Shown: positions 29,424 through 39,657, counted from the stretch's first letter. The stretch: DNA of 64,000 nt from Roseovarius sp. MMSF_3350 (GCF_030733425.1 NZ_JASHIZ010000003.1:186001-250000); one strand, 5' to 3'. Notes: generated from the sequence alone by a model not told the origin. A program made the numbers and translations.

Positions 29424-30611
29424 TCATGCCTCGGCCAGCGCCGTCTTCACGGCGGTCGCCGCCTTGTCCAGCCGGGCCACTGCCTCGCCGATCTCCTCGT
29501 CCGTCAGGGTCAGGGGCGGCAGGATCCGCACCACGTTCTCCGCCGCGGGCACAACGGCCACTTCGGCCTCATAGCCGGCGGCAACGACGTCTGTATTGGT
29601 CGCCACGCATTCCAGCCCCAGCATCAGGCCCATGCCGCGCACGCCCCTGAACACCTCCGGGTGCGCCGCCACCAGCCCTTCCAACTTCTGCCGGAAAAGG
29701 CCTGCCTTGCGGTTCACCTCGGCCAGAAAATCGGGGTCGGAGATGATATCCATCACCGCGCAGCCCACGGCACAGCCCAGCGGGTTGCCGCCATAAGTCG
29801 AGCCATGCGTGCCCGCCGTCATCCCGCTGGCCGCAATCTCGGTGGCCAGCACCGCGCCAAGGGGAAAGCCCCCGCCGATGCCCTTGGCGACCATCATGAT
29901 ATCCGGGTTGGCGCCCGCCCATTCGTGGGCAAACAGCTTGCCGGTCCGACCCATTCCGCATTGAACCTCGTCAAAGATCAGCAGGATGCCCTTCTCGTCG
30001 CACAGGTCGCGCAGCCCCTTCAGGCACTGGTCCGGCACCGGCTTGATCCCGCCCTCGCCCAGCACGGGCTCCAGCAGAATCGCCGCCGTATTCTCGTCGA
30101 TGGCGGCGTGCAGCGCGTCATGATCGCCAAACGGCACATGCTTGAACCCCGGCAGCAGCGGCCCGAACCCCTTCGTCATTTTCTCGGACCCGGCGGCGGC
30201 AATCCCCGCACTCGACCGGCCGTGAAAGGCCCCCTGAAAGGCGATGATATCGGTCCGGTCCGGCTGGCCCTTGTCATGGAAATACTTGCGGCACATCTTC
30301 ACCGCCAGCTCGCAGGCCTCGGTGCCCGAATTGCAGAAGAATGCCGTGTCGGCAAAGGTCTCGGCCACCAGCTTGTCCGCCAGTTCCTGCTGCTTGGGGA
30401 TCTGGTAGAGGTTCGATGTATGCCACAGCGCCCCCGCCTGCTCGGTCAGCGCGGACACCAGCGCAGGGTGCGCATGGCCCAGCGCGTTCACCGCGATGCC
30501 CGCGCCAAGGTCGAGAAAGCGTCGACCATCCGCCTCGATCAACCAGGCGCCCTCGCCTTTGACAAAGCTGAGCGGTGCACGGTTATAGGTCGGCAGAACG
30601 GACGGGATCAT
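29424..30611 (-). CDS. argD: Acetylornithine aminotransferase
   Basis: This 395-aa class III PLP aminotransferase shows [49 protein letters not shown] and the PLP lysine in [15 protein letters not shown]. It converts N-acetylglutamate semialdehyde to N-acetylornithine (it may also serve succinyldiaminopimelate). The start [13 protein letters not shown] is conserved in the family. The stop lies 11 bases before the argF start. Confidence 0.96.
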   Translation of the reverse strand: MIPSVLPTYNRAPLSFVKGEGAWLIEADGRRFLDLGAGIAVNALGHAHPALVSALTEQAGALWHTSNLYQIPKQQELADKLVAETFADTAFFCNSGTEACELAVKMCRKYFHDKGQPDRTDIIAFQGAFHGRSSAGIAAAGSEKMTKGFGPLLPGFKHVPFGDHDALHAAIDENTAAILLEPVLGEGGIKPVPDQCLKGLRDLCDEKGILLIFDEVQCGMGRTGKLFAHEWAGANPDIMMVAKGIGGGFPLGAVLATEIAASGMTAGTHGSTYGGNPLGCAVGCAVMDIISDPDFLAEVNRKAGLFRQKLEGLVAAHPEVFRGVRGMGLMLGLECVATNTDVVAAGYEAEVAVVPAAENVVRILPPLTLTDEEIGEAVARLDKAATAVKTALAEA

Positions 30612-30879
30612 GTCGGGTATCCTCAAGTATGGAAGCCCTTTGAGTGCCGTAAGGCAGGGCGTTCGTCAATGGTGGAAAGGGTTTGGTGCACTCCGGCACC
30701 GGGGATCGAACAGGCGAAGCGGACGTCAGGCGCAGGTGCGGCGGCGTCGGCTCTGAATATATGTGTGGCGTTCGATCATGGGCGCTGACATAGCCGCTTG
30801 CGCGTCCCGCGCAAAGCGTTTTCTTCGGGCGCTCACATGACGCTTGAGTTTCCCCCGCCGGCCTGCCACTGGACAGGCG

Positions 30880-31785
30880 ATGACACCGACCTCCCAGAAC
30901 CCCGGCGCCGCTGCGCTTTTGACCCTTGCCGCCGCCGCCTTCATCGCGGGCTGCACGCTCCTGGCCAAGGCGCTCGGCACCGATGCGCTCGGCCCCGCGC
31001 TGCATCCGCTGCAGATCAGCCAAGGCCGGTTCCTCTTCGCACTCATCGTCTTCTCTACCTTCGCCACCGTCACGCGGTTTCGCATCGTGCGCCCGGCGCT
31101 GCACCTGCATCTTCTGCGCTCGGGCTTGGGCTGGGGCGGCGTCACCCTGATGTTCGCCGCCGCCGCGTTCATCCCGCTCTCCGACGCCACCGCGATCAGC
31201 TTCCTGAACCCGGTCTTCGGCATGATGCTGGCCATTCCCATCCTGGGAGAGAAAGTCGGCCCTATCCGCTGGACCGCCGCCGGCATCGCCCTTTTGGGCG
31301 CGCTCATCCTGACCCGCCCCGGCGGCAGCACGATCGAGCCCGGTGCGCTGCTGGCGCTGGCCGCAGCCGCCTGCCTCGGGGCCGAGCTTATCGCCATCAA
31401 GTTCCTCTCTGGCCGAGAGCGCCCGCTTCAGATCCTGCTGATCAACAACCTCTTCGGCTGCCTGATCGCCAGTGCCGCCGCGTTTTTCGTCTGGACCGCG
31501 CCCACGCCCGCGCAATGGGCGGCGCTGGCCGGGATCGGCCTCTTGATGGCGACCGCGCAAACCTGCTTCGTCAACGCGCTGGCCCGCGCCGATGCCAGTT
31601 TCGTGGCCCCATTCTTCTATGCCACGCTGGTTTTCGCCGCGCTCTACGATGCCGCCGTATTCTCGGTCCTGCCCGATGCGGTCTCCATCCTGGGGGCGCT
31701 CACCGTCCTCTCCGGCGCCGCCCTCCTTGCCTGGCGCGAGGCGCGGCTAAAATCCCCCACCACGCCGCCCGCGCGCCCGCTCTGA
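30880..31785 (+). CDS. EamA/DMT-family transporter 1
   Basis: This 301-aa protein has ten predicted helices arranged as two EamA repeats (about 10-140 and 150-285), e.g. DATAISFLNPVFGMMLAIPILGE in the first. It is a drug/metabolite exporter-like protein of unknown substrate. The start MTPTSQN is preceded by GGACAGGCG. It is divergent from argD and followed 62 bases later by the trans-sulfuration enzyme. Confidence 0.85.
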   Translation: MTPTSQNPGAAALLTLAAAAFIAGCTLLAKALGTDALGPALHPLQISQGRFLFALIVFSTFATVTRFRIVRPALHLHLLRSGLGWGGVTLMFAAAAFIPLSDATAISFLNPVFGMMLAIPILGEKVGPIRWTAAGIALLGALILTRPGGSTIEPGALLALAAAACLGAELIAIKFLSGRERPLQILLINNLFGCLIASAAAFFVWTAPTPAQWAALAGIGLLMATAQTCFVNALARADASFVAPFFYATLVFAALYDAAVFSVLPDAVSILGALTVLSGAALLAWREARLKSPTTPPARPL

Positions 31786-31847
31786 CCCCGCTTGCCATCG
31801 CCGACGGAATGCCTACGGTCGGCCCCGACGCTGAAAGGAACTGCCCC

Positions 31848-33017
31848 ATGGCCCACCGCCCAAACCGCCCGCTCTCGCCGGCCACCAAGCTGGCCCAGGC
31901 CCTGCGCTTTCTCGATCCTGCCACTGGCGCGATCGTGCCTCAGATTCAGACAGCCGCCACTTACGCGCGGGATGAAAACTACGCCCTGCGCCAAAGCTAC
32001 ATGTACCGCCGCGACAGCAACGTGACGACCGAACAGGCCGAAGCGATCATCGCCGACCTCGAAGGCGCCGCGGAAAGCCTGCTGTTCTCGTCGGGCATGG
32101 GCGCGGCCACCGCCGTGATCGAACACCTGCCCGCCGACGCGCACGTCGTGGTGCCCGAGGTGATGTATCACGGCGTCCTCGCCCAGTTCAAAACCTACGA
32201 GGCCAAGAACCGCCTGCGGGTCAGCTACTATCCCGCCGGCGATCTCGACGCGATGAAGGCCGCGACGATCAAGGGCGACACCGCGCTCGTCTGGGTCGAA
32301 AGTCCCAACAACCCCAACTGGGACACGACAGACATCGCCGCCGCCGCCGAGATCGCCCATGCCGCCGGGGCGAAACTGGTCACCGACTGCACCGGCACGC
32401 CCCCCTGCGCCACCCGCGCGCTGGAGCTTGGCGCGGACATCTCCTTTCACTCCGCCACCAAGTATCTCAACGGCCATTCCGACGTGACTGCTGGCGTGCT
32501 CTCGGTGCGCGAAACCGGCGCATATTGGGACGAAATCTTCCACACCCGCATGATCCAGGGCACTGTCCTGCACTCCTTCGACGCCTTCCTGCTCATTCGC
32601 GGGATGCGCACCCTGATGCTGCGCTATGAGCGCGCGACCGAGAACGCCTTGGCCGTCGCCCGGCATTTCGAAGGCCACCCCGGCATCAAGGCGGTGATGT
32701 ATCCCGGCCTGCCCTCGCATCCCGACCACGAGATCGCCAAGCGCCAGACCGGCGGTCTCTACGGCGGGATGCTCTCGATCCTCGTCAAGGGCTCCGAGCA
32801 GACCGCCATCGACGTCAGCCGCTATTGCGAGGTCTTCTATCCCGCCACGTCTCTGGGCGGCGTCGAAAGCCTGATCGAGCACCGCAAGACCGTCTCGGGC
32901 GAGGGCTTCCCGGTCCATCCGCGCCTGCTGCGCCTGTCTATCGGGATCGAGGACGCGGGCGACCTCATCGCCGACCTCGAACAGGCGCTCGACCGCGCGG
33001 GCGCCGCGGCGTCGTAA
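31848..33017 (+). CDS. Cys/Met metabolism PLP-dependent enzyme (trans-sulfuration family)
   Basis: This 389-aa fold-type I PLP enzyme has the PLP lysine in SFHSATKYLNGHSDV. RDSNVTTEQAEAIIADLEG and LFSSGMGAA lie in the phosphate-binding region, and the C-terminal part includes SLGGVESLIEHR. This is the cystathionine gamma-synthase / beta- or gamma-lyase family; which reaction cannot be told from sequence alone. CTGAAAGGAACTG precedes the ATG. The frame is open from 30798 but overlaps the transporter there. Confidence 0.9.
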   Translation: MAHRPNRPLSPATKLAQALRFLDPATGAIVPQIQTAATYARDENYALRQSYMYRRDSNVTTEQAEAIIADLEGAAESLLFSSGMGAATAVIEHLPADAHVVVPEVMYHGVLAQFKTYEAKNRLRVSYYPAGDLDAMKAATIKGDTALVWVESPNNPNWDTTDIAAAAEIAHAAGAKLVTDCTGTPPCATRALELGADISFHSATKYLNGHSDVTAGVLSVRETGAYWDEIFHTRMIQGTVLHSFDAFLLIRGMRTLMLRYERATENALAVARHFEGHPGIKAVMYPGLPSHPDHEIAKRQTGGLYGGMLSILVKGSEQTAIDVSRYCEVFYPATSLGGVESLIEHRKTVSGEGFPVHPRLLRLSIGIEDAGDLIADLEQALDRAGAAAS

Positions 33018-33075
33018 CGTCACCCTTGATCGCGGAGCCTCTTCCTTGGCTAAATGCGGCCCGAGGGAAGAGGAC

Positions 33076-33468
33076 ATGCCGCTCAGCATCTTGTTACCGA
33101 TGGTCGTGCTCGGCATCGCAGGCATTGCGGTGCTTTTGCACCTGCTTGGCCTCTCGAAACCCGCCACGTTCCAGGACGAGGCCGCCGCCCGCCGCGCCTG
33201 GCTGCGTGAATTTCCCGAAGATACACCGACCCGCGTGATCCTCAGCCAGGACCGCCACGCCGCCCTCGTGGAAACTCCGCAAGGCCCCGGCGTCGTCTGG
33301 CCCATGGGCGCCGACACCACGGCGCGGTATCTCGACGGAGCGCAGATCAAGCAGACCGAAACGGGCCTGCGGATCACCCTGCCCGACTACACCGCGCCAC
33401 GGATCACCCTGACACTCGACCCCGAAGAGGCCCGCCACTGGCCCGGCCTGATGGAAGCCCGCAGATGA
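33076..33468 (+). CDS. Unknown 130-aa single-pass membrane protein
   Basis: The product starts MPLSILLPMVVLGIAGIAVLLH, one N-terminal helix, and continues with a soluble domain of about 105 residues containing FPEDTPTRVILSQDRHAALVE. The ATG follows GGGAAGAGGAC. Its stop overlaps the start of the hydroxylase gene (ATGA), so the two are translationally coupled and probably act together. No family is recognised. Confidence 0.75.
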   Translation: MPLSILLPMVVLGIAGIAVLLHLLGLSKPATFQDEAAARRAWLREFPEDTPTRVILSQDRHAALVETPQGPGVVWPMGADTTARYLDGAQIKQTETGLRITLPDYTAPRITLTLDPEEARHWPGLMEARR

Positions 33469-34403
33469 CCGATCAACTGACCTATCCCGACGTGGTGAAC
33501 TTCGCCGTGCCGGTCTTCATCGCCCTCATCCTGATCGAACTCACTTGGATCGTGCTCAAACGCCGCGGCGGCCGGTACGAGACCTACGACGCGCTCACGT
33601 CTCTGGTGATGGGCGCGGGCAACGTCGCCTCCAGCATCTTGCTGGGCTTCGTCGCCTACGGCTTCTTCATGGCGCTCTGGGCGATCACGCCGCTGGACTT
33701 GGGCACGTCGGTCTGGGTGGTAATCCTGTGCTTCGTGCTCGATGACCTGCGCTACTACTGGGTCCACCGCTTCGGCCACCGCATCCGCTGGGTCTGGGCC
33801 AGCCACGTCAATCACCATTCGTCGCAGCACTACAACCTCACGACCGCCCTGCGCCAGACATGGACCGGCACGTTCACCTTCATGATGCTGGTCCGCGCGC
33901 CGCTGATCCTGCTGGGCTTTCATCCGGCGATGGTGCTTTTCTGTGGCGGGCTGAACCTGATCTACCAGTTCTGGATCCATACCGAGGCGATCACCCGCCT
34001 GCCCCGCTGGTTCGAGGCGGTGATGAACACGCCCTCGCATCACCGCGTCCACCACGGCCGCAACGCGCGCTATCTCGACGCCAACTATGCGGGCGTCTTC
34101 ATCATCTGGGACAAGATGTTCGGCACCTTCGTCCCCGAGCAGGACAGCGAGAAAGTCGATTACGGTCTCGTGCGCAACCTCGGCACCTTCAATCCGATCC
34201 GCGTGGCCTTCCACGAATGGGTCGGCATCTTCCGCGACGTGATCCAGCCGGGCCTAACCTGGCGCGACCGGCTGAACTACTGCATCCAGCCCCCGGGCTG
34301 GAGCCATGACGGCAGCCGCGACACTTCCGAGACGATCAAGCGCAAGCATCTCGCCAAGCACCCCGAGGACGCGAACACGCCCGGCTTCGAGAACCTCACC
34401 TGA
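33465..34403 (+). CDS. Fatty-acid hydroxylase / sterol desaturase superfamily membrane protein
   Basis: This 312-aa integral membrane di-iron protein has the histidine clusters HRFGH (about 102), HVNHHSSQH (about 115) and HRVHHGRN (about 188), with four or more helices. The family hydroxylates or desaturates fatty acids, sterols, carotenoids or ether lipids. In this lineage a membrane-lipid or ornithine-lipid type substrate is plausible but not shown. It is coupled to the 130-aa gene and followed by a hairpin. Confidence 0.88.
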   Translation: MTDQLTYPDVVNFAVPVFIALILIELTWIVLKRRGGRYETYDALTSLVMGAGNVASSILLGFVAYGFFMALWAITPLDLGTSVWVVILCFVLDDLRYYWVHRFGHRIRWVWASHVNHHSSQHYNLTTALRQTWTGTFTFMMLVRAPLILLGFHPAMVLFCGGLNLIYQFWIHTEAITRLPRWFEAVMNTPSHHRVHHGRNARYLDANYAGVFIIWDKMFGTFVPEQDSEKVDYGLVRNLGTFNPIRVAFHEWVGIFRDVIQPGLTWRDRLNYCIQPPGWSHDGSRDTSETIKRKHLAKHPEDANTPGFENLT

Positions 34404-34411
34404 TCGCGGGC

Positions 34412-34434
34412 GCGGAAATTTTTCAAATTTCCGC
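34412..34434. terminator. Hairpin downstream of the hydroxylase gene
   Basis: GCGGAAATTT-TTC-AAATTTCCGC is a perfect 10-bp stem with a three-base loop, 8 bases past the stop. No T-tract follows, so termination is uncertain; it may serve as a 3' stabiliser. Confidence 0.55.
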
Positions 34435-34484
34435 CTCCGCCAAAATGCGTTCCCTTCCGCCACGCCGCGCGCTACGCATGACCC

Positions 34485-35336
34485 ATGCGCCTCTTCCTGC
34501 TCACCGCCGTGACGATGGTGGCCTTCGCCGCCAACTCCATCCTCAACCGCCTCGCCTTGGCGGGCGGCCATATCGACGCCGTCCCCTTCGGCGCGATCCG
34601 GCTGGTGGCGGGGGCGGCGATGCTGGCCGGCCTCTGCATCGTCCTGCGCGGCGGGCTGCGCCTCGGCGGGCCCGCGCGGGTCTCGGGCGTGCTGTCGCTT
34701 CTGGTCTACATGTATGGCTTCTCGCTCGCCTACACCGCGCTCGACGCAGGGCTTGGCGCGCTCATTCTCTTCGGCATGGTCCAGATCACCATGTTCGCCG
34801 CCGCCCTCATGACGCGCGAGCCCTTGCCCGCCCGCCGCTGGATCGGGGCGGCACTGGCGCTTTCAGGTCTCGCCTGGCTCATGTGGCCCGGCGCAGGCAC
34901 GCCGGTCAGTCCGTTGCATGGAGCCCTCATGGCGCTCGCGGGAATCGGCTGGGGCATCTATTCTCTCGCTGGCCGCAGATCCAGGGACGCGCTCCAGGCC
35001 ACCGCCGCCAATTTCACTCTCGCCGCGCCGTTCGGCCTGCTGGCGTGGCTGGCCCTGCCCGCCGTGACCGACGCCGCCCCCCTGACCGGCTACGGTATCT
35101 TCCTCGCCATCGTCACCGGCGCCGTCACCTCCGGGCTGGGCTACGCGCTCTGGTACACCGTCCTGCCCTCACTCGCCGCCTCCGTCGCGGCCGTTGCACA
35201 GCTCACCGTGCCCATCATCGCGCTGCTGGGCGGCATCCTCCTATTGGGCGAATCCCTCACCCTGCAGATCGTGCTCGCCTCCGCGCTCGTTTTGGGCGGC
35301 GTTGCGCTTTCCATGCCGCGGCGCCGCACTTCCTGA
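34485..35336 (+). CDS. EamA/DMT-family transporter 2
   Basis: This 283-aa protein has ten helices in two EamA repeats; the second ends LTVPIIALLGGILLLGESL, characteristic of the family. The substrate is unknown. It is unrelated in detail to the transporter at 30880. No strong ribosome binding site is seen before the ATG. Confidence 0.87.
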   Translation: MRLFLLTAVTMVAFAANSILNRLALAGGHIDAVPFGAIRLVAGAAMLAGLCIVLRGGLRLGGPARVSGVLSLLVYMYGFSLAYTALDAGLGALILFGMVQITMFAAALMTREPLPARRWIGAALALSGLAWLMWPGAGTPVSPLHGALMALAGIGWGIYSLAGRRSRDALQATAANFTLAAPFGLLAWLALPAVTDAAPLTGYGIFLAIVTGAVTSGLGYALWYTVLPSLAASVAAVAQLTVPIIALLGGILLLGESLTLQIVLASALVLGGVALSMPRRRTS

Positions 35337-35382
35337 CCGCGGGGACTGTTCCCGCGCCGCGTAATTGCCTATCTGACAGGTC

Positions 35383-36105
35383 ATGAAAGCCGCGCTCACA
35401 GCCCTTGCCCTGGTTCTGCCCGCCCCGGCCCTGGCCGATTGCGTGGTGCTGCTGCACGGTCTGGCGCGGACCGAAACCTCCTTCATCGTGATGGAGGAAG
35501 TGCTGAAAAACGAGGGCTACACCACCTTCCGCACCGACTATCCCTCGACCGAACTCGACATCGCCAAACTGGCCGAGGAAACCCTGCCGCAAGCCGTGCG
35601 CGTTTGCAGGGACGACAAGGTTCACTTCGTCACTCATTCCATGGGCGGGATCCTTCTGCGCCACTGGCTGCGCGACAACCGCCCCGCCGACATGGGCCGC
35701 GTCGTGATGCTCGGACCGCCAAACCACGGCTCGGAACTGGTGGATCAGCTCGGCGGGCTTGAGCTTTTCGAATGGCTCCACGGTCCCGCCGGCCTGCAAC
35801 TCGAAACCGGCGACGGCGGTTTCGCAAGCGGACTGCCCGATGTGGATTTCGAGCTTGGCATCATTGCCGGCACCCGCTCGCTCAACCCCTATTACTCGAC
35901 GCTGATCGAGGGCGCCGATGACGGTAAGGTCTCGGTCGAGTCCACCAGGGTCGAGGGGATGGCCGACCATATCGAACTGCCCGTCAGCCACACGTTCATG
36001 ATGAACAACCCCTATGTCATGGCCCAGGCGCTGGCCTTCCTGCGGACCGGCGCCTTCGATCACGACATGAATATCACCGACATGCTGATGGGCCTCACGG
36101 AATGA
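35383..36105 (+). CDS. Secreted alpha/beta-hydrolase, lipase-like
   Basis: This 240-aa protein has a signal peptide ([18 protein letters not shown], then DC). The fold-marking [15 protein letters not shown], the nucleophile motif FVTHSMGGI and the [11 protein letters not shown] lid/oxyanion region fit PGAP1/lipase-class hydrolases. A catalytic His probably lies in the C-terminal [11 protein letters not shown]. It is likely periplasmic, acting on an ester lipid. Its stop overlaps the phnM-like start (ATGA). Confidence 0.85.
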   Translation: MKAALTALALVLPAPALADCVVLLHGLARTETSFIVMEEVLKNEGYTTFRTDYPSTELDIAKLAEETLPQAVRVCRDDKVHFVTHSMGGILLRHWLRDNRPADMGRVVMLGPPNHGSELVDQLGGLELFEWLHGPAGLQLETGDGGFASGLPDVDFELGIIAGTRSLNPYYSTLIEGADDGKVSVESTRVEGMADHIELPVSHTFMMNNPYVMAQALAFLRTGAFDHDMNITDMLMGLTE

Positions 36106-37247
36106 GCCTGTCACTGCGCCTGACCGGGGCCGAGGTGCTGACGCCCTCGGGCCTCGAAGACACCCCGCTCTGCCTGTCGGACGGTGCGATCACCGATAAG
36201 ACGTCAGCGCGCGAGGTTGACCTCTCGGGCTATCTCATACTGCCCGGGCTGGTCGATGCCCATGGCGACGCTTTCGAAAAACACCTCGCCCCCCGGCGCG
36301 GCGCCATGAAAGACCTCGACCAGGGACTGATCGTGGCCGAGGCCGAGCTTGCCGCCAACGGCATCACCACCGCCACGCTGGCCCAGTTCTACAGCTGGGA
36401 AGGCGGAATGCGCGGGCCGGATTTCGCCCGGCGCGTGCTGGAAAGCCTTGACGATATCCGCCCCCGCGTCGGCACCGACCTGCGCGTGCAGCTGCGCATC
36501 GAGATCTCGATGCTGGACGACTACGCCACGATAGAGGATTGGATCACCCGCTACGCCATCCCCTACCTGGTGTTCAACGACCACCTGCCGCATGACCTGC
36601 TGGCAAAGGGCAAGACGCCCCCCGGCCACGTGGGCAAATCGCTCAGGATCGGCAAGAATCCCGACAGGCATCTCGAAGACATCCACGCGCTGCACGCCGG
36701 AATGGAGGATGTTCCCGCCGCCCTCGACGCGCTCTGCACCCGGCTCTCGGACCTGCCCTTGCGCCTTGGCAGTCACGACGACAACACCGCCGCCCAGCGC
36801 GCCGCATGGGACGCGCGCGGCGTCCACATCGCCGAATTTCCCGAAACCGCCGAGGCGGCCGAGGCCGCCCGTGTCGCCGGCGCCCCCATCGTTCTTGGCG
36901 CCCCCAACGTGGTACGCGGCGGCTCGCACAAGGGAAATGCCAGCGCGCTCGACCTCATCGCCATGGGCCTCTGCGACGCGCTTGCCTCGGACTACCACTA
37001 CCCGTCCATGCGCCGCGCCGCCTTCCTTCTGGCCGATTGCGGGCTGATGGAGTTCGCCGCCGCCTGGGGAATGATCTCGTCGGGCCCGGCACAGCTTCTC
37101 GGTCTTTTAGATCGCGGCACGCTTACCCCCGGTCAACGCGCCGACCTCGTCATCCTCGACGCAAAGACACGCGACGTTTGCGCCACGGTCTCGGCCGGTC
37201 AAATCACCTACATGAAGGGCGAGGTCGCCGCCCGGTTCGTTGGCTAG
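36102..37247 (+). CDS. phnM: PhnM-like alpha-D-ribose 1-methylphosphonate 5-triphosphate diphosphatase
   Basis: This 381-aa amidohydrolase has metal ligands in [21 protein letters not shown] and ASDYHYPS, and the PhnM hallmark [17 protein letters not shown]. In the C-P lyase pathway PhnM removes diphosphate from ribosyl methylphosphonate triphosphate. No other phn gene is present here, so either this copy serves a distant operon or its substrate differs. It is coupled to the lipase-like gene and shares a CTAG with the convergent purK stop. Confidence 0.88.
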   Translation: MSLSLRLTGAEVLTPSGLEDTPLCLSDGAITDKTSAREVDLSGYLILPGLVDAHGDAFEKHLAPRRGAMKDLDQGLIVAEAELAANGITTATLAQFYSWEGGMRGPDFARRVLESLDDIRPRVGTDLRVQLRIEISMLDDYATIEDWITRYAIPYLVFNDHLPHDLLAKGKTPPGHVGKSLRIGKNPDRHLEDIHALHAGMEDVPAALDALCTRLSDLPLRLGSHDDNTAAQRAAWDARGVHIAEFPETAEAAEAARVAGAPIVLGAPNVVRGGSHKGNASALDLIAMGLCDALASDYHYPSMRRAAFLLADCGLMEFAAAWGMISSGPAQLLGLLDRGTLTPGQRADLVILDAKTRDVCATVSAGQITYMKGEVAARFVG

Positions 37248-38317
37248 CCCGACCGCGCGACTCGGTTCACATGCCCCATCTTGCGCCCCGGCTTGGCCTC
37301 GGCCTTGCCGTAAAGATGCAGGCTCGCGCCCGTTTCCCCGGCTATCGCCGGAACACGGTCCATGTCATCGCCAATGAGGTTCTCCATCACCACGTCGGCA
37401 TAACGCGACCCGTCGCCCAGCGGCCAGCCGGCGACCGCGCGGATATGCTGCTCGAACTGGTCCACCGCACAGCCCTGCTGCGTCCAGTGGCCAGAGTTAT
37501 GCACCCGCGGCGCGATCTCGTTCACGATCAGGCCCCGAGGCGTCACGAACAGCTCCACGCCGATGACGCCAACATAGTCCAACTCGTTCAGGATCCGCCC
37601 CGTCAGCAACACCGCATCGGTGCGCTGCACCGTGCTCAGGTTGGCCGGCACCGTGGTGGTGTGCAAGATCCCGTCACGATGCACGTTCTCGCCCGGATCG
37701 AAGCAGGCCACCTGTCCGTCCACCCCCCGCGCCCCGATCACCGACACCTCGTGGCTGAACTCGACGAACCCTTCCAGGATCGCGGGCGCGCCGTTCATCT
37801 CGTTCAGCGCCGCCTCGGCCTCGGACACGTCATTGATGCGAACCTGCCCCTTGCCGTCATAGCCGAACCGCCGCGTTTTCAGAATCGCGGGCGTGCCCAT
37901 ATCCTCCAGCGCAGCCTTCAGGCTCGCAAGATCGGTGATGTCGGCATAGGGCGCGGTCTTCAGCCCCAGCCCGGTCAGAAAGTCCTTCTCGGTCAGCCGG
38001 TCCTGGCTCACCCGCAGCGCCTCGCGCCCCGGGCGGATCGGGCGGGCGGCTTCCAGCACGTCCAGCGCCGAGGTGGGGATATTCTCGAACTCGTAGGTCA
38101 CCACGTCCACGGCCCCGGCGAACTGCCGCAGCGCATCCTCGTCCTCATAGGGCTTCTGGAAATGAAAGTTCGACACGTGGCTCGCCGGGCAATCGCCTGC
38201 CGGCTCGTAGATGCAGGTCTTGAACCCCAGACGGCTCGCCGCGACGGACAGCATCCGGCCCAGTTGACCGCCCCCCAGGATCCCGATCACCGCCCCCTGT
38301 GGCAAAGGCTCAGTCAT
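37244..38317 (-). CDS. purK: 5-(carboxyamino)imidazole ribonucleotide synthase PurK
   Basis: This 357-aa ATP-grasp enzyme has [41 protein letters not shown] and the metal-binding [15 protein letters not shown]. It makes N5-CAIR from AIR, bicarbonate and ATP. The ATG lies 5 bases inside the purE 3' end (8-base overlap), a coupled purE-purK pair. The open frame continues 26 codons upstream within purE and is trimmed. Confidence 0.97.
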   Translation of the reverse strand: MTEPLPQGAVIGILGGGQLGRMLSVAASRLGFKTCIYEPAGDCPASHVSNFHFQKPYEDEDALRQFAGAVDVVTYEFENIPTSALDVLEAARPIRPGREALRVSQDRLTEKDFLTGLGLKTAPYADITDLASLKAALEDMGTPAILKTRRFGYDGKGQVRINDVSEAEAALNEMNGAPAILEGFVEFSHEVSVIGARGVDGQVACFDPGENVHRDGILHTTTVPANLSTVQRTDAVLLTGRILNELDYVGVIGVELFVTPRGLIVNEIAPRVHNSGHWTQQGCAVDQFEQHIRAVAGWPLGDGSRYADVVMENLIGDDMDRVPAIAGETGASLHLYGKAEAKPGRKMGHVNRVARSG

Positions 38318-38798
38318 CGCTGGGCTCCTCGGGGATCGAGGCCGACAGCGCATCGCGCCACTTGTCCAGACGCTCGGCCAGCGCGATATCTTCATTCGCC
38401 AGGATCGCCGCGGCCATCAGGCCCGCATTGGCCGCACCCGCCGCCCCGATCGCCATGGTCGCCACCGGAAACCCCTTGGGCATCTGCACGATGGAATACA
38501 GGCTGTCGACACCGCTCAGCGCCCTGGTCTGCACCGGCACGCCGATCACGGGCACGCGCGTCTTGCTGGCCATCATTCCCGGCAGGTGCGCCGCGCCACC
38601 CGCCCCCGCTATGATCGCCTTCAGGCCCCGGTCCACGGCGCTCTTGCCATAGTCCCACAGCCGATCCGGCGTGCGATGCGCCGAGACGATCTTCGTCTCG
38701 TACGCCACGCCCAGCTCGTCCAGAATGACCGCGGCCTCCTTCATGGTGGCCCAGTCCGACTGGCTGCCCATGATGATACCGATCTGCGGATTGCCCAT
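38310..38798 (-). CDS. purE: N5-carboxyaminoimidazole ribonucleotide mutase PurE
   Basis: This 162-aa class I PurE contains [28 protein letters not shown] (catalytic His) and [12 protein letters not shown]. It converts N5-CAIR to CAIR in purine synthesis. GGAGAGCG precedes the ATG. First gene of purEK. Confidence 0.98.
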   Translation of the reverse strand: MGNPQIGIIMGSQSDWATMKEAAVILDELGVAYETKIVSAHRTPDRLWDYGKSAVDRGLKAIIAGAGGAAHLPGMMASKTRVPVIGVPVQTRALSGVDSLYSIVQMPKGFPVATMAIGAAGAANAGLMAAAILANEDIALAERLDKWRDALSASIPEEPSDD

Positions 38799-38844
38799 CG
38801 CTCGCTCTCCTTTACGGAGCGCGCACTATACCCATCGCCGCTGC

Positions 38845-39069
38845 CTACGCAATGATATCCGGCAACAGGCGGTCCTCGATCCACTGGATCCGGTCCTTCA
38901 GCCGCAGTTTCTGCTGCTTGAAGCGTTTCACGGTCAGGGGATCGCTGGTGCCCTTTTCCTCCAGCGCCCGGATCGCCTCGTCCAGGTCGCGGTGCTGGCG
39001 GCGGAACTCTTCCAGTTCCACCCGCAGCACCTCGTCGGACTTCATCGACAGCTCGTTGAACTTGTTCAT
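38845..39069 (-). CDS. YdcH/DUF465 small coiled-coil protein
   Basis: This 74-aa, highly charged helical protein starts MNKFNELSMKSDEVLRVELE. It has the DUF465 motif LRLKDRIQ following LTVKRFKQQK. Members are widespread small alpha-helical proteins without an assigned role. It lies upstream of purE on the same strand but 46 bases away, so co-transcription is uncertain. Confidence 0.87.
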   Translation of the reverse strand: MNKFNELSMKSDEVLRVELEEFRRQHRDLDEAIRALEEKGTSDPLTVKRFKQQKLRLKDRIQWIEDRLLPDIIA

Positions 39070-39137
39070 GGGCGCTCGATTCTCCCGAAACCACCGAAGA
39101 CCCCGACAATAGCGTCAAAGCTCTCGTGGGCATAGCC

Positions 39138-39166
39138 CTTGCAGGCCCCGCCCCGCCGCCCCATAT
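39138..39166 (+). promoter_or_regulatory. Sigma32 (RpoH)-type promoter of the Hsp20 operon
   Basis: CTTGCA (39138-39143), a 15-base spacer and CCCCATAT (39159-39166) match the heat-shock sigma factor consensus CTTGAA / CCCCATNT closely. It lies about 73 bases before the Hsp20 ATG, as expected for a heat-shock gene. Confidence 0.72.
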
Positions 39167-39238
39167 TCAGTTCCAAGAGGTCGCCGCGAACGGGGCCTTC
39201 ACATACGGACTGTCGCTTGACTGGATAAGGACACGCCC

Positions 39239-39652
39239 ATGACAAAGCTATCTATGGGATCGCACCCCTACATGCTCGGCTTCGAGCAACTGGAACGCCT
39301 GCTGGAACGCAGCGCCAAGTCGGGGAACGAAGGCTACCCGCCCTTCAATATCGAACAGACCTCCGAGAATTCCTACCGGATCACGCTGGCCGTGGCCGGA
39401 TTCGCCGATGGGGACCTGTCGATAACGCTGGAAGACAGGCAACTGGTGATCCGTGGCCGCCAGCGGGACGATGCGGACGGCCGTGTCTACCTGCATCGCG
39501 GCATCGCCGCCCGCCAGTTCCAGCGCAGCTTCGTGCTGGCCGACGGCGTCGAAGTGGGCGAGGCGATCATGGAAAACGGGCTTCTGCACGTGGACCTCAC
39601 GCGCGCCGCACCGGAAACGGTGGTTCAGACCATCAAGATAAACAAGGGGTAA
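39239..39652 (+). CDS. Small heat-shock protein Hsp20 (IbpA-like)
   Basis: This 137-aa protein with an alpha-crystallin domain (about 35-125) contains YPPFNIEQTSENSYRITLAVAGF and ends its core with ENGLLHVDLTR, the GxL motif. It holds unfolding proteins for refolding. It starts MTKLSMGSHPYMLGFEQLERLL, close to IbpA of alphaproteobacteria. It is followed after 5 bases by the DUF1150 gene and driven by a sigma32-type promoter. Confidence 0.95.
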   Translation: MTKLSMGSHPYMLGFEQLERLLERSAKSGNEGYPPFNIEQTSENSYRITLAVAGFADGDLSITLEDRQLVIRGRQRDDADGRVYLHRGIAARQFQRSFVLADGVEVGEAIMENGLLHVDLTRAAPETVVQTIKINKG

Positions 39653-39657
39653 ACAGT

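Noticed and set aside
30680..30790. tRNA-like fragment (minus strand contains TTCGATCC and a later CACCA)
   Set aside because: The T-stem does not pair and no matching acceptor or anticodon arm was found.
31786..31847. Possible SAM riboswitch before the trans-sulfuration gene
   Set aside because: The gap is only 62 bases and shows no riboswitch-like stems.
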